Assembly: GCF_900105395.1 (NCBI RefSeq)
Contig: NZ_LT629775.1
Coordinates: 2,002,501-2,066,500 of the forward strand
Source of the DNA: Streptomyces sp. TLI_053
GTDB taxonomy: Bacteria; Actinomycetota; Actinomycetes; Streptomycetales; Streptomycetaceae
Direction of reading: 5' to 3'
Length of the DNA stretch: 64,000 bases
Program-made: the position numbers and the translations under genes
Shown here: positions 1 through 8,699 of the stretch, piece by piece
Position numbering within the stretch: position 1 is the first letter of the stretch
Layout of the letters: each line of letters begins with the position of its first letter
The notes under the pieces: generated by a model
The model's database searches: none
Told to the model about the DNA's origin: nothing
What the model saw: the letters and a program-made list of their open reading frames with translations, nothing else

Positions 1-84
1 AAGTTGACATGATTTAGGCTTCAGTCGATCACCCCGCCGCGTTCGCGGCCGCTCGCCTGTACTGCGCACTTGGGAGGCTCATCC

Positions 85-534
85 ATGACCACTGTGACGT
101 CGCCGCTGACCGGCAAGGTCGTAGGGCTCGCCGGCGTGCCGGACCCCGTGTTCTCGGGCGCGATGGTCGGCCCCGGCACCGCGATCGACCCGGTGCGTCG
201 GCCGACCGAGGCCGTCGCCCCGGTCGACGGCGTGGTCGTCTCGATGCACCCGCACGCGTTCGTCGTCGTCGACGCGGACGGGCACGGAGTCCTGACCCAC
301 CTGGGCATCGACACCGTCCAGCTGAACGGCGAGGGCTTCGAGCTGCTCGTCAACAAGGGCGACACGGTCACCCGCGGCCAGGCCGTCATCAAGTGGGACC
401 CGGCCGCGGTCGAGGCCGCCGGCAAGTCGCCGATCTCGCCGATCGTCGCGCTGGAGGCCGCTGCCGACTCGCTCGGCGGGCTGCTGGAGAGCGGGGAGGT
501 CGCCGTCGGCGACGCCCTGTTCAGCTGGAGCTGA
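85..534 (+). CDS. crr: PTS glucose-type IIA component (EIIA-Glc/Crr)
   Basis: Cytoplasmic phosphocarrier of the sugar phosphotransferase system; it takes phosphate from HPr and passes it to EIIB domains of sugar permeases. The protein has 149 residues. It shows the N-terminal SPLTGKVVGL strand, His57 in the HAF context and His72 in THLGIDTV. These match the two active-site histidines of the family, with the usual 15-residue spacing. The ATG at 85 is chosen because GGGAGG (72-77) lies 7 bases upstream; a TTG further 5' would overlap that site. It is followed by ptsI on the same strand after 114 bases, the usual actinobacterial crr-ptsI pair. HPr is not in the window. Confidence 0.96.
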   Translation: MTTVTSPLTGKVVGLAGVPDPVFSGAMVGPGTAIDPVRRPTEAVAPVDGVVVSMHPHAFVVVDADGHGVLTHLGIDTVQLNGEGFELLVNKGDTVTRGQAVIKWDPAAVEAAGKSPISPIVALEAAADSLGGLLESGEVAVGDALFSWS

Positions 535-648
535 CCTCTCCCCTTCTACCGGTCCCCTCTTACAGGACACACCCGCCCCACCGCTCCGGTCGGGGCGGCC
601 CGGCACACAGCGGTACCCGGCGGGGCCGCCTCTCTCACGGAGAAAGAC

Positions 649-2319
649 ATGGAGAAGACGCTGCGAGGCGTGGGTGTCAGCCACGGAGTCGCGATCGGCC
701 AGGTGCGCCACATGGGTACCGCCGTGCTGGAGCCCCCGGCCACCCAGATCCCGACCGAGGACGCTCCGCGCGAGCAGGCCCGCGCCCAGGCAGCCGTCGA
801 GGCCGTGGCCGCGGACCTGATCGCCCGCGGCAACCTCGCGGGCGGCGAGGCCCAGGCCGTGCTGGAGGCCCAGGCGCTGATGGCGCAGGACCCCGAGCTG
901 ATGGCCGACGTCTCCCGCCGGATCGCTGTCGGCAGCAGCGCCGAGCGCGGCGTCTACGACGCCTTCGCCGCCTACCGGGCGCTGCTCGCCTCGGCCGGCG
1001 AGTACCTGGCCGGCCGGGTCGCCGACCTGGACGACGTGCGGAACCGGATCGTCGCGCGCCTGCTGGGCGTGCCCATGCCGGGTGTGCCGGACAGCGACGA
1101 GCCGTACGTGCTGTTCGCCCGGGACCTCGCTCCGGCCGACACCGCGCTGCTGGACCCGACGCTGGTGCTCGGCTTCGTGACCGAGGAGGGCGGGCCGACC
1201 AGCCACAGCGCCATCCTGGCCCGGGCCATGGGCGTGCCGGCCGTGGTCGCGCTGCCGGGGGCGGCCGACGTGGCCGAGGGCACGGTCGTCGCGGTGGACG
1301 GCAGCTCCGGTGACGTGCTGGTCGAGCCGAGCACCGAGAAGCAGGACGAGCTGCGCCGGATCGCCGCCGAGCGCAAGGCGGCGCTGGCGGCCTCCTCCGG
1401 TCCGGGCGCGACCTCGGACGGGCACCGGATGCCGCTGCTGGCCAACGTCGGCGGTCCGGGCGACCTGCCGGCCGCGCTGGAGGCGGGCGCCGAGGGTGTC
1501 GGTCTCTTCCGCACCGAGTTCCTCTTCCTGGACGACTCGGCGAAGGCGCCGACCGAGGAGAAGCAGGTCGAGGCGTACCGCAAGGTGCTGGAGGCGTTCC
1601 CGGAGGGCCGGGTCGTGGTCCGGGTGCTCGACGCGGGCGCGGACAAGCCGCTGGACTTCCTGACCCCGGCCGACGAGCCGAACCCGGCGCTCGGTGTGCG
1701 CGGTCTGCGCACCCTGCTGGAGCACCCGGAGGTGCTGCGGACCCAGCTGCGGGCGCTGGCGACGGCCTCCGAGGGCCTGCCGGTGCACCTCGAGGTGATG
1801 GCCCCGATGGTGGCCGACCGCAAGGACGCCAAGGACTTCGCCGAGGCGTGTCGCGAGGCCGGGCTGAGCGCCAAGTTCGGTGCGATGGTGGAGATCCCGT
1901 CGGCCGCGCTGCGGGCGCGCTCCATCCTCCAGGAGGTCGAGTTCCTCTCCCTGGGGACCAACGACCTGGCCCAGTACGCCTTCGCCGCGGACCGCCAGGT
2001 CGGTGCGCTGGCGCGGCTGCAGGACCCGTGGCAGCCGGCGCTGCTGGACCTGATCGCGTTCGCCGCCGAGGCCGCGCAGGCCGAGGGCAAGAGCTGCGGT
2101 GTGTGCGGCGAGGCGGCCTCCGACCCGCTGCTGGCCGTGGTGCTGACCGGTCTCGGTGTCACCAGCCTGTCGATGGGCGCGGCGTCGATCCCCTACGTGC
2201 GGACGGCGCTGGCCAAGTACACGCTGGCGCAGTGCCGCCGGGCCGCCGAGGCGGCCCGGGCGGCGGACAGCGCCGAGGAGGCCCGGGCCGCGGCGCAGCA
2301 GGTGCTGTCGGGCGAGTAG
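649..2319 (+). CDS. ptsI: PTS enzyme I (phosphoenolpyruvate-protein phosphotransferase)
   Basis: Autophosphorylates from phosphoenolpyruvate and hands the phosphate to HPr, starting the PTS relay in the cytoplasm. 556 residues, normal for the family. The HPr-binding helical domain comes first. The swivelling His domain carries GGPTSHSAI with phospho-accepting His186. The C-terminal PEP-binding TIM barrel has LGTNDLAQY and Cys486 in VCGEAASDP. The start has GGAGA 5 bases upstream. It lies downstream of crr, probably cotranscribed, and ends at a strong bidirectional terminator. DhaM at 48.8 kb would also need phosphate from this enzyme. Confidence 0.97.
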   Translation: MEKTLRGVGVSHGVAIGQVRHMGTAVLEPPATQIPTEDAPREQARAQAAVEAVAADLIARGNLAGGEAQAVLEAQALMAQDPELMADVSRRIAVGSSAERGVYDAFAAYRALLASAGEYLAGRVADLDDVRNRIVARLLGVPMPGVPDSDEPYVLFARDLAPADTALLDPTLVLGFVTEEGGPTSHSAILARAMGVPAVVALPGAADVAEGTVVAVDGSSGDVLVEPSTEKQDELRRIAAERKAALAASSGPGATSDGHRMPLLANVGGPGDLPAALEAGAEGVGLFRTEFLFLDDSAKAPTEEKQVEAYRKVLEAFPEGRVVVRVLDAGADKPLDFLTPADEPNPALGVRGLRTLLEHPEVLRTQLRALATASEGLPVHLEVMAPMVADRKDAKDFAEACREAGLSAKFGAMVEIPSAALRARSILQEVEFLSLGTNDLAQYAFAADRQVGALARLQDPWQPALLDLIAFAAEAAQAEGKSCGVCGEAASDPLLAVVLTGLGVTSLSMGAASIPYVRTALAKYTLAQCRRAAEAARAADSAEEARAAAQQVLSGE

Positions 2320-2336
2320 CGCTCGCGGGACGACAC

Positions 2337-2376
2337 GAAGGGGCCCGCTCCACCGGCCGGTGGAGCGGGCCCCTTC
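2337..2376. terminator. Bidirectional terminator between ptsI and the acetoacetyl-CoA synthetase gene
   Basis: A perfect 40-base inverted repeat with 20-base arms from GAAGGGGCCCGC; the centre folds as a tetraloop. It sits between two convergent genes and can act for both. There is no U tract, as is common in streptomycetes. Confidence 0.9.
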
Positions 2377-2394
2377 GGCGTGTCCGGGGGCCGG

Positions 2395-4425
2395 TCACTC
2401 GGCGGCGGCTCGCTCGCGCTCCAGGCGGAGCTGCTCGAAGTACCGCAGGTGGTCGAGGTTGTCGACGGAGCCGGGGTTGACGGCCTGGTCGAGCGGGGTC
2501 CCGGAGAGCAGGCGCTTGACCGGGACCTCGATCCGCTTGCCGGTGAGGGTGTGCGGCAGGCCGCGGACGGCGATGACCTCGTCGGGGACGTGGCGGGGGG
2601 AGAGTTCGGTGCGCAGCGAGGTGCGGATGCGGCCGATGAGGTCCTGGTCGAGTTCGGCACCGGGGGTCAGGACGACGAAGAGCGGCATCCAGTAGCCGCC
2701 GTCGGGCTCCTCCAGGCCGATGACCAGGGATTCGGCGATCTCGGGGAGGCGCTCGACGACCTCGTAGATGTCCGAGGAGCCCATCCGGACGCCCTGGCGG
2801 TTGAGGGTGGAGTCGGAGCGTCCGTGGATGACGACGGTGCCGCGGGAGGTGGCGGTGATCCAGTCGCCGTGGCGCCAGATGCCGGGGTAGGTGTCGAAGT
2901 AGCTGTCGTGGTACCGGGTGCCCTCGGGGTCGTTCCAGAAGCCGGTGGGCATGGACGGGATGGGCTTGGTGACGACGAGTTCGCCGACCTCGTCGGTGAG
3001 CGGGTGACCGTTGACGTCCCAGGACTCGACGGCGGCGCCGAGGCTGGGGGCCTGGATCTCGCCGAGGTGGACCGGGAGGGTGGGGACGCCGCCGACGAAG
3101 CAGGAGCAGACGTCGGTGCCGCCGCTGACGGAGGCGAGCCAGACGTCCTCCTTGACCTCCTCGTAGATCCAGCGGAAGCCGTCGGGCGGGAGCGGGGAGC
3201 CGGTGGTGCCCAGGCAGCGGACGGCGGAGAGGTCGAGGTCCCGGCCGGGGTGGAGGTCGGCCTTGCGGCTGGCGATGACGTAGGCGGCGGAGGTGCCGAG
3301 GACGGTGGCGCGGGTGCGCGCGGCCACGGACCAGAAGGCGCCGGTGTCGGGGTGGCCCGGGCTGCCGTCGTAGGTGACGACCGTGGATCCGACGAGCAGG
3401 CCGGCGAGGAGGAAGTTCCACATCATCCAGCCGGTGGAGGTGTACCAGAGGAAGCGGTCCTCGGGGCCGAGGTCGAGGTGGAGGCCGGCCTGCTTGAGGT
3501 GCTCGACCAGGATGCCGCCCTGGCTCTGGACGATGGCCTTGGGCAGGCCGGTGGTGCCGGAGGAGTAGAGGACCCAGAGCGGGTGGTCGAAGGGCACGGC
3601 CTCGAAGACCGGCTCGGTGTCCTCCGCGGTGAGGTCCTCCCAGGCCAGGGCGCCCTCGGGGGCGGGGGCGCCGAGCAGGGGGACGTGCACGACGGTGTGC
3701 AGGGTGGGGAGTTCGCGGCGGAGTTCGGCGACGACCTCGGTGCGGTCGTGGTCCTTGCCGCCGTAGTGGTAGCCGTCGACGGCGAAGAGGACGACCGGCT
3801 CGATCTGCTGGAGGCGGTCGAGGACGCTGCGGGCGCCGAAGTCGGGGGCGCAGCTGGTCCAGACGGCACCGACGGCGGCGGTGGCGAGCAGGGCGACGGC
3901 GGCCTGCGGGATGTTGGGCAGGTAGGCGCCGACGCGGTCGCCGGGGCGGACGCCCCGGGCGCGGAGGGCGGCCGCGAGGGAGCCGACCTGTCGGCGGAGT
4001 TCGGCCCAGGTGAGGACGAGCGGCTCGTCGGTGGTCTCGTCGAGGTGGAGGACGGCGGGGCGGTCGGCGTTCCCGGCCTGCTCGCCGGCGCGCAGCGCGT
4101 GCTCGGCGTAGTTGAGGCGGGCGCCGGGGAACCAGCGGGCGCCGGGCATCGCGGGGTCGGCGAGGACGGCCTCGGGGGCCTGGGTGAAGCGGACGTCGAA
4201 CCACTGGGTGACGGCGGTCCAGAAGCGGTCGAGGTCCTCGACCGACCAGGCGTGCAGGGCGGCGTAGCGGGCGGCGGCCTCGGCGTCCGAGGTGGTGGGG
4301 GCGAGCGGGGCGGCCGGGGCGCCGTGGTGCTGGGCGGCCCAGGCCTGGAAGGCCACGATCCCGGTGCCGGCGGCACGCTCGGGGTTCGGGCGCCAGAGCG
4401 GCTGGTCCTGGGGTGGGGTGCTCAC
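2395..4425 (-). CDS. Acetoacetate-CoA ligase
   Basis: ATP-dependent activation of acetoacetate to acetoacetyl-CoA, feeding acetate, ketone-body or polyhydroxybutyrate metabolism. 676 residues, close to the 650-660 usual for AACS. The AMP-binding motif is LYSSGTTGLPKAIVQSQGG; the adenylation core has SGGTDVCSCFVGG and GDWI; the C-terminal lid has GRSDSTLNRQGVRMG and LTGKRIEVPVK, with the conserved catalytic lysine. The GTG at 4425 has GGGAG 9 bases upstream. A longer reading frame adds about 60 low-complexity residues before it and is rejected. It is the last of three minus-strand genes, but a hairpin separates it from the Nudix gene, so it may have its own promoter. Confidence 0.93.
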   Translation of the reverse strand: MSTPPQDQPLWRPNPERAAGTGIVAFQAWAAQHHGAPAAPLAPTTSDAEAAARYAALHAWSVEDLDRFWTAVTQWFDVRFTQAPEAVLADPAMPGARWFPGARLNYAEHALRAGEQAGNADRPAVLHLDETTDEPLVLTWAELRRQVGSLAAALRARGVRPGDRVGAYLPNIPQAAVALLATAAVGAVWTSCAPDFGARSVLDRLQQIEPVVLFAVDGYHYGGKDHDRTEVVAELRRELPTLHTVVHVPLLGAPAPEGALAWEDLTAEDTEPVFEAVPFDHPLWVLYSSGTTGLPKAIVQSQGGILVEHLKQAGLHLDLGPEDRFLWYTSTGWMMWNFLLAGLLVGSTVVTYDGSPGHPDTGAFWSVAARTRATVLGTSAAYVIASRKADLHPGRDLDLSAVRCLGTTGSPLPPDGFRWIYEEVKEDVWLASVSGGTDVCSCFVGGVPTLPVHLGEIQAPSLGAAVESWDVNGHPLTDEVGELVVTKPIPSMPTGFWNDPEGTRYHDSYFDTYPGIWRHGDWITATSRGTVVIHGRSDSTLNRQGVRMGSSDIYEVVERLPEIAESLVIGLEEPDGGYWMPLFVVLTPGAELDQDLIGRIRTSLRTELSPRHVPDEVIAVRGLPHTLTGKRIEVPVKRLLSGTPLDQAVNPGSVDNLDHLRYFEQLRLERERAAAE

Positions 4426-4504
4426 GGTGGTGGTCTCCCGGCCGGTGATGAGGGCGGACGGGGTCGCTTGTGGCAGGGCCCGCGTCCGGTTGGGGGCTGT
4501 CCGT

Positions 4505-4545
4505 GCAGACCCTGCCATGTGAGCGGCCGGGGCGCCAGGGTCTGC
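4505..4545. terminator. Hairpin between the Nudix gene and the acetoacetyl-CoA synthetase gene
   Basis: Perfect 10-base arms (GCAGACCCTG and CAGGGTCTGC) around 21 bases, inside the 139-base gap. Its position suits termination of the upstream Nudix transcript or folding of a leader for the downstream gene. Confidence 0.45.
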
Positions 4546-4564
4546 CCGGCGCGGCCGCCGCTGG

Positions 4565-5113
4565 TCAGGGGCGGGTGAATTCGCCGTTGAACCAGGAGCG
4601 GGAGACACGGGTGTGGAAGGGGAAGGCGAGCGGGGTCTCGGGGGTGGAGAGCTGCCAGCCGTCGGTCTCGTCGGTGGGGACGGAGGGCGGGAGGTCGGCG
4701 AGCGGGCGGGCGGGGAGGAGGCCGAAGAGGCAGAGGAAGCCGCCGCGGGTGTCGGAGTCGGTGGCGACCAGGGTGACGTCGGTGTGCTCGGCCAGGATGC
4801 CGGTCTCCTCGCGCAGCTCGCGCACGCAGGCCTGCTGCCAGCTCTCGCCGTAGTCGATGTAGCCGCCGGGGAGGGCGAGTTCGCCGTAGCCGGGCTCGAT
4901 GGTGCGGCGGATGACCACCAGGCCGGGGGCGGTGTCCTCGCCGGTGACGGGCAGGAGGGTGACGACGACGGGCAGCGGGTTGCGGTAGCTGATCTCGCTG
5001 CACGCGGAGCAGGTGCGGGGCCAGCCGTCGGTGCCGGCCGGGTAGGGGGATCCGCAGAAGTGGCAGTGGGAGTTGGGCTGCTGGCGCACGGTGTCGGCCT
5101 CCTGAGTCGTCAT
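4565..5113 (-). CDS. Nudix hydrolase with zinc-ribbon N-terminus
   Basis: Predicted pyrophosphohydrolase acting on a nucleoside-diphosphate-linked substrate, which cannot be specified. 182 residues. An N-terminal zinc ribbon (CHFC, then CSAC about 18 residues later) precedes a canonical Nudix box, GYIDYGESWQQACVREL followed by REETGI. A zinc ribbon before a Nudix fold is also the NADH pyrophosphatase (NudC) arrangement, but the NudC tail motif was not seen. It starts with ATG and lies 40 bases downstream of the NrtR-like regulator on the same strand, so the two probably form an operon. A role in NAD(H) or related nucleotide turnover is an inference from that neighbour. Confidence 0.85.
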   Translation of the reverse strand: MTTQEADTVRQQPNSHCHFCGSPYPAGTDGWPRTCSACSEISYRNPLPVVVTLLPVTGEDTAPGLVVIRRTIEPGYGELALPGGYIDYGESWQQACVRELREETGILAEHTDVTLVATDSDTRGGFLCLFGLLPARPLADLPPSVPTDETDGWQLSTPETPLAFPFHTRVSRSWFNGEFTRP

Positions 5114-5153
5114 GGCCGGATGGTAGTGCGGGCGGCCGGGAGCGGGGTGGTGA

Positions 5154-6140
5154 TCAGGTGGTCCGGCCCGGGGAGAGCGCCGGTGGGGGCTGCTGGGGCG
5201 GATCGCCCTGGGCGGGGCGGAGGAGGGCCGGGTGGAGCAGTGTGGCGTCGCCGGCGTGGTAGGTGCGGGCCCGGGGGCCGCCGCGGGCGCCGCCGCGTTC
5301 GGTGGTGGTGCCGGTGCCCTCGACGAAGCCGGGGACGGAGAGCACCTTGCGGTGGAAGTTGCCCGGGTGGAGCTTCTCGTCCCAGACGGCCTCGTAGACG
5401 GCGCGCAGCTCGGGAATGGTGAAGTCGTGCTGGAGGAAGGCGGTGGCCAGCGGGCTGTACTCGATCTTGGCGCGGGCGCGGTCGAGGCCGTCGGCGAGGA
5501 TCCGGGCGTGGTCGAAGGCGAGCTCGATCGGGGTGGGTGCCCCGGCGGGCGGGGGTGCGGCCGGATCGGCGGGGTGCTCCGGGGGCACGGGGTACTCCGG
5601 GCCGGAGGGGCCGGAGGGGCCGGAGGGGCCGGTGCTCCCGCCGACGCCACCCCCGTGGGTGTCGGCGGGAGCACCGGCGGACTCGGACCGGCCGGCGGGC
5701 CGGAGATCGAGGTCGGTGACGGGGTGCCAGGCGGCGTGTGCCGCGTCGCTGCCGGCCCGCGGATCGGGCAGGTCGGGGGCGAAGGCCAGGTAGGCGACCG
5801 AGATCACGTGCATCCGCGGGTCGCGGTCGGGTACGCCGTAGCTGCCGAGCTGTTCGAGATGGATCCGGCTCAGGGCGGCCTCGGCGCCGACCGTGCCGGG
5901 CAGGCCGGTCTCCTCCGCGAGCTCGCGGGCGGCGGCTTCGTCGAGGCTCTCCTCGCCGGCCCGCAGGAAGCCGCCGGGCAGGGCCCAGCGCCCCTGGTAG
6001 GGCGGGAGGGCACGCTCGACCAGCAGGACGTGGAGCCGGCCCTGGCGCAGGGTCAGGGCCACCACGTCCACGGTGACGGCGACCGGGGTGTAGGCGCGCG
6101 GATCGTAGGAGGCGAGCCACTCCTGCTCGGTGGTGTCCAC
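5154..6140 (-). CDS. NrtR-like Nudix-winged-helix transcriptional regulator
   Basis: 328 residues in two parts. An N-terminal Nudix domain has GGFLRAGEESLDEAAARE. The C-terminal winged helix has FTIPELRAVYEAV and HPGNFHRKV, hallmarks of NrtR-family regulators of NAD and sugar metabolism. The Nudix box is one residue longer than the canonical spacing, so it may sense a ligand rather than hydrolyse one, as in NrtR. Between the domains lies an unusually long Gly/Pro/Ser linker (about 60 residues with GPSGPSGPSGP), whose DNA carries a 9-base tandem repeat and a strong hairpin (5631-5675). The GTG at 6140 has AGGAG 8 bases upstream. The target operon is unknown; the adjacent Nudix gene is the obvious candidate. 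Confidence 0.85.
   Translation of the reverse strand: MDTTEQEWLASYDPRAYTPVAVTVDVVALTLRQGRLHVLLVERALPPYQGRWALPGGFLRAGEESLDEAAARELAEETGLPGTVGAEAALSRIHLEQLGSYGVPDRDPRMHVISVAYLAFAPDLPDPRAGSDAAHAAWHPVTDLDLRPAGRSESAGAPADTHGGGVGGSTGPSGPSGPSGPEYPVPPEHPADPAAPPPAGAPTPIELAFDHARILADGLDRARAKIEYSPLATAFLQHDFTIPELRAVYEAVWDEKLHPGNFHRKVLSVPGFVEGTGTTTERGGARGGPRARTYHAGDATLLHPALLRPAQGDPPQQPPPALSPGRTT
5601..5675. repeat. 9-base tandem repeat and intragenic hairpin in the regulator linker
   Basis: Four copies of GCCGGAGGG (about 5601-5632) run into a perfect 15-base inverted repeat: GGTGCTCCCGCCGAC at 5631-5645 and its complement at 5661-5675. The 15-base loop can pair further through CCAC/GTGG. All of it lies within the linker-coding part of the NrtR-like gene. 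Confidence 0.85.
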
Positions 6141-6330
6141 GCTGCGCGCTCCTCTCCCCCGCCGGGCCCGCGGTGGCGGGCGGCCGTCCTTCTCGTTCTG
6201 AGCACAACGTAGCGATCCCTTGACTCTGCGGCAAATGGTTTTCCGCCCCGGCCGCGGCCGGCCGCTCCTACCCTGTGACCAGGGCGTCCTCCGGACCGGC
6301 CGGGACGCCGCCCGCCCCGAGGAGGACGTG

Positions 6331-7401
6331 ATGGACCGGCCCGGGGCCGACCGGCCCGCCTCCGCCCCCACGCCCGACGACGCACCCCCGGCGGACTTCG
6401 CGGCCGCCCTGGCGGCCGGGCCGCTGGTGCTGGACGGCGGACTGTCCGAACGGCTCGCCTCGGCCGGCTTCGACCTGGCGGACGCGCTGTGGTCGGCCCG
6501 GCTGCTGGCGGACGCGCCGGAGGCGGTCGTGGCGGCGCACCGGGCGTTCTTCGAGGCGGGCGCGCGGGTCGCGATCACCGCGAGCTACCAGGCGAGCTTC
6601 GCCGGCTTCGCCCGGCGCGGGGTGGGCCGGGCGGCCGCCGCCCGGCTGATGGCCGGAAGTGTGGAGCTGGCCCGGGAGGCGGCCCGCGGACTGCCCGGCC
6701 CCCGCCGGTGGGTGGCGGCCTCGGTGGGCCCGTACGGGGCGGTGCTGGCGGACGGCTCGGAGTACCGGGGCCGGTACGGGCTGACGCCGGCCGAGCTGGA
6801 GGCGTTCCACCGGCCCCGGCTGGAGGTGCTCGCGGCGGCCGGGCCCGACGTGCTGGCACTGGAGACGGTGCCGGACGTCGACGAGGCGCGGGTGCTGCTG
6901 CGGGCGGTGCGCGGGCTGGGCGTACCGGTCTGGCTGTCGTTCGCGGCGGCGGGCGGGCGGACCCGGGCCGGGCAGCCGCTGGCGGAGGCGTTCGCGCTGG
7001 CGGCCGGGGCGGACGAGGTGGTGGCGGTCGGGGTGAACTGCTGCGCGCCGGAGGAGGCGGACCGGGCGGTGGCGCTCGCGGCGCGGGTGTCGGGCAAGCC
7101 GGTGGTGGTCTACCCGAACAGCGGCGAGGGCTGGGACCCGGCGGCCGGGGCGTGGTGCGGGGAGCCGGCCTTCGGTGCGGCCGGTCCGCCCCGGGCCGCC
7201 GACGGCCGGGGCGGGGTGGCGGGCTGGCTGGCCGACGGGGCACGGCTGGTGGGCGGCTGCTGCCGGGTCGGACCGGCCGGGATCCGGGCGGTGGCCGCCG
7301 GGGTGGCCGCCGCGACCGGGGAGCGGGACGCCGGAAAGCGGGACGCCGGGAAGCGGCACCCCGGACGGCCGGACGCCGGGGAGCCGAGCACCCGCCGGTA
7401 G
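6331..7401 (+). CDS. mmuM: Homocysteine S-methyltransferase
   Basis: Transfers a methyl group from S-methylmethionine or S-adenosylmethionine to homocysteine to give methionine. 356 residues. The TIM-barrel N-terminus shows LVLDGGLSERL. Zinc ligands are VNCC in the middle and GGCCRVGP near the C-terminus, the standard three-cysteine set. The ATG at 6331 follows GGAGG by 5 bases. The last 30 residues are a degenerate Arg/Asp/Gly repeat (RDAGKRDAGKR) beyond the fold. No S-box or other riboswitch was seen upstream. It is a single gene between the Nudix regulator and gylR. Confidence 0.92.
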   Translation: MDRPGADRPASAPTPDDAPPADFAAALAAGPLVLDGGLSERLASAGFDLADALWSARLLADAPEAVVAAHRAFFEAGARVAITASYQASFAGFARRGVGRAAAARLMAGSVELAREAARGLPGPRRWVAASVGPYGAVLADGSEYRGRYGLTPAELEAFHRPRLEVLAAAGPDVLALETVPDVDEARVLLRAVRGLGVPVWLSFAAAGGRTRAGQPLAEAFALAAGADEVVAVGVNCCAPEEADRAVALAARVSGKPVVVYPNSGEGWDPAAGAWCGEPAFGAAGPPRAADGRGGVAGWLADGARLVGGCCRVGPAGIRAVAAGVAAATGERDAGKRDAGKRHPGRPDAGEPSTRR

Positions 7402-7521
7402 GCGGCCCGGACCGGACGGACGGCGGTGCGCGGGCGCACGACCGGGTCGGCCGACGCAGGTTACCGAGGGGGAAGGTGCACGGAACGGCGACGGCCTGGC
7501 AGACTCGTGCCGTTACCACTG

Positions 7522-7540
7522 CGGTCGACAATGTCGACCG
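7522..7540. promoter_or_regulatory. Palindromic operator upstream of gylR
   Basis: Perfect 9+1+9 inverted repeat, CGGTCGACA-A-TGTCGACCG, 21 bases before the gylR start. A near-identical palindrome precedes glpF. GylR of S. coelicolor is known to repress itself and the glycerol operon, so this is the likely GylR site. Confidence 0.75.
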
Positions 7541-7561
7541 CCTGTCCGCGCGGAGGTACCA

Positions 7562-8326
7562 ATGCCCGGCCCGATCCAGTCGCTCTCCCGGGCCGCCGCG
7601 ATCATGCGTCTGCTGGCCGGCGGCGAGCGCCGCCTGGGCCTGTCGGAGGTCGCGACGGCGCTGGACCTGGCGAAGGGCACCGCCCACGGGATCCTGCGCA
7701 CCCTCCAGCAGGAGGGATTCGTCGAGCAGGACCCGGAGAGCGGCAAGTACCAGCTGGGCGCCGAGCTGCTGCGGCTGGGCCAGAGCTACCTGGACGTGCA
7801 CGAGCTGCGTGCCAGGGCACTGGTCTGGGCCGACGACCTGGCCCGGGCGTCCGGGGAGACCGTCTATCTGGGGGTGCTGCACCAGCGCGGAGTGCTGATC
7901 GTGCACCACGTGTTCCGGCCGGACGACACCAGGCAAGTACTGGAGGTCGGCTCGATGCAGCCGCTGCACTCGACCGCGCTGGGCAAGGTGCTCCTGGCCT
8001 ACGACCCGGTGGCGCGCGGCGAGCTGGGCGAGGGCCCGTTCGAGTCGTACACCGCGCGGACGCTGACCGAGGCCGCGGACGTGGACGCCGAGGCGGCGCT
8101 GACCCGTGAGCGCGGCTGGGCCGACGCGGTGGAGGAGACCTGGGAGGGCGTGGCCTCGATCGGCGCGCTGATCCAGGACCGGCGGCGCAATCCGGTCGGC
8201 GCGGTCTGCATCAGCGGCGCGGTCGAGCGGGTCTGCGAGGACGGCTTCGTGAAGCCCTCGCTGGTCGCCTCGGTGCGCAGCGCGGCCCGGGCGATCTCCC
8301 GGGACCTGGGCGCCGGACGGTTCTGA
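7562..8326 (+). CDS. gylR: IclR-family glycerol operon regulator GylR
   Basis: Transcriptional repressor of glycerol uptake and catabolism, inactivated when glycerol is present. 254 residues, the size I recall for S. coelicolor GylR. The N-terminal winged helix-turn-helix (about 10-70) includes LGLSEVATALDLAKGTAHG. An IclR effector domain follows, with TVYLGVLHQRGVLIV, STALGKVLLAY and GAVCISGA. The ATG at 7562 has GGAGG 5 bases upstream. A 19-base palindrome lies in its promoter region, its own terminator follows, and glpF-glpK-glpD lie downstream on the same strand. Confidence 0.95.
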   Translation: MPGPIQSLSRAAAIMRLLAGGERRLGLSEVATALDLAKGTAHGILRTLQQEGFVEQDPESGKYQLGAELLRLGQSYLDVHELRARALVWADDLARASGETVYLGVLHQRGVLIVHHVFRPDDTRQVLEVGSMQPLHSTALGKVLLAYDPVARGELGEGPFESYTARTLTEAADVDAEAALTRERGWADAVEETWEGVASIGALIQDRRRNPVGAVCISGAVERVCEDGFVKPSLVASVRSAARAISRDLGAGRF

Positions 8327-8421
8327 CCGCTCGGAGCGGCCCGGTCCCGGCCACCCCCGGCCCGCGGCCGCCCGGCCGCCCCGCCGCGGGCCCGCGGCAC
8401 CACAGGAAGACGTTCACGCTG

Positions 8422-8454
8422 AGGCGCGGACGGGCGAAATGCCCGTCCGCGCCT
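8422..8454 (+). terminator. Terminator after gylR
   Basis: Perfect 14-base stem (AGGCGCGGACGGGC and complement) with loop GAAAT, about 95 bases past the gylR stop. It separates gylR from the glpFKD transcript. Confidence 0.85.
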
Positions 8455-8578
8455 TACCGTTTTGTCCAAAATTGCGATGATCCGTTCGGTGACTACGGGT
8501 AGCGCGGCGAGCGAAGGGTCACAGCTGCGTAACCCGGCCTTGACGGGAGGGCGACCCGGGGAGGAAGCTTCCGCATGA

Positions 8579-8597
8579 CGGTCGACATTGTCGAACG
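8579..8597. promoter_or_regulatory. GylR-type operator upstream of glpF
   Basis: CGGTCGACA-T-TGTCGAACG, a 9+1+9 palindrome with one mismatch, sharing 17 of 19 bases with the gylR-upstream site. It lies about 100 bases before the glpF start, suiting a promoter-proximal operator for the glycerol operon. Confidence 0.75.
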
Positions 8598-8699
8598 ATG
8601 GCCGTGCGAATCCATCCCACAGAGCGCTCACCCGCCCAGCGATCCGCCCGGCCCCTGCCCCCACCCGCACCTCCGGGCCATATGGACAAGGGAGTCTTT

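Noticed and set aside
1..60. TTGACA at 4-9 as the crr promoter
   Set aside because: No -10 box at a suitable distance was found, and the window begins too close to judge.
2380..4578. Long open frame on the plus strand opposite the acetoacetyl-CoA synthetase gene
   Set aside because: Gly/Ala/Val/Glu-rich with no family motif; it mirrors the codon bias of the real gene.
6220..6330. Longer N-terminus for the homocysteine methyltransferase
   Set aside because: The extra residues are outside the barrel and the ATG at 6331 has GGAGG at proper spacing.
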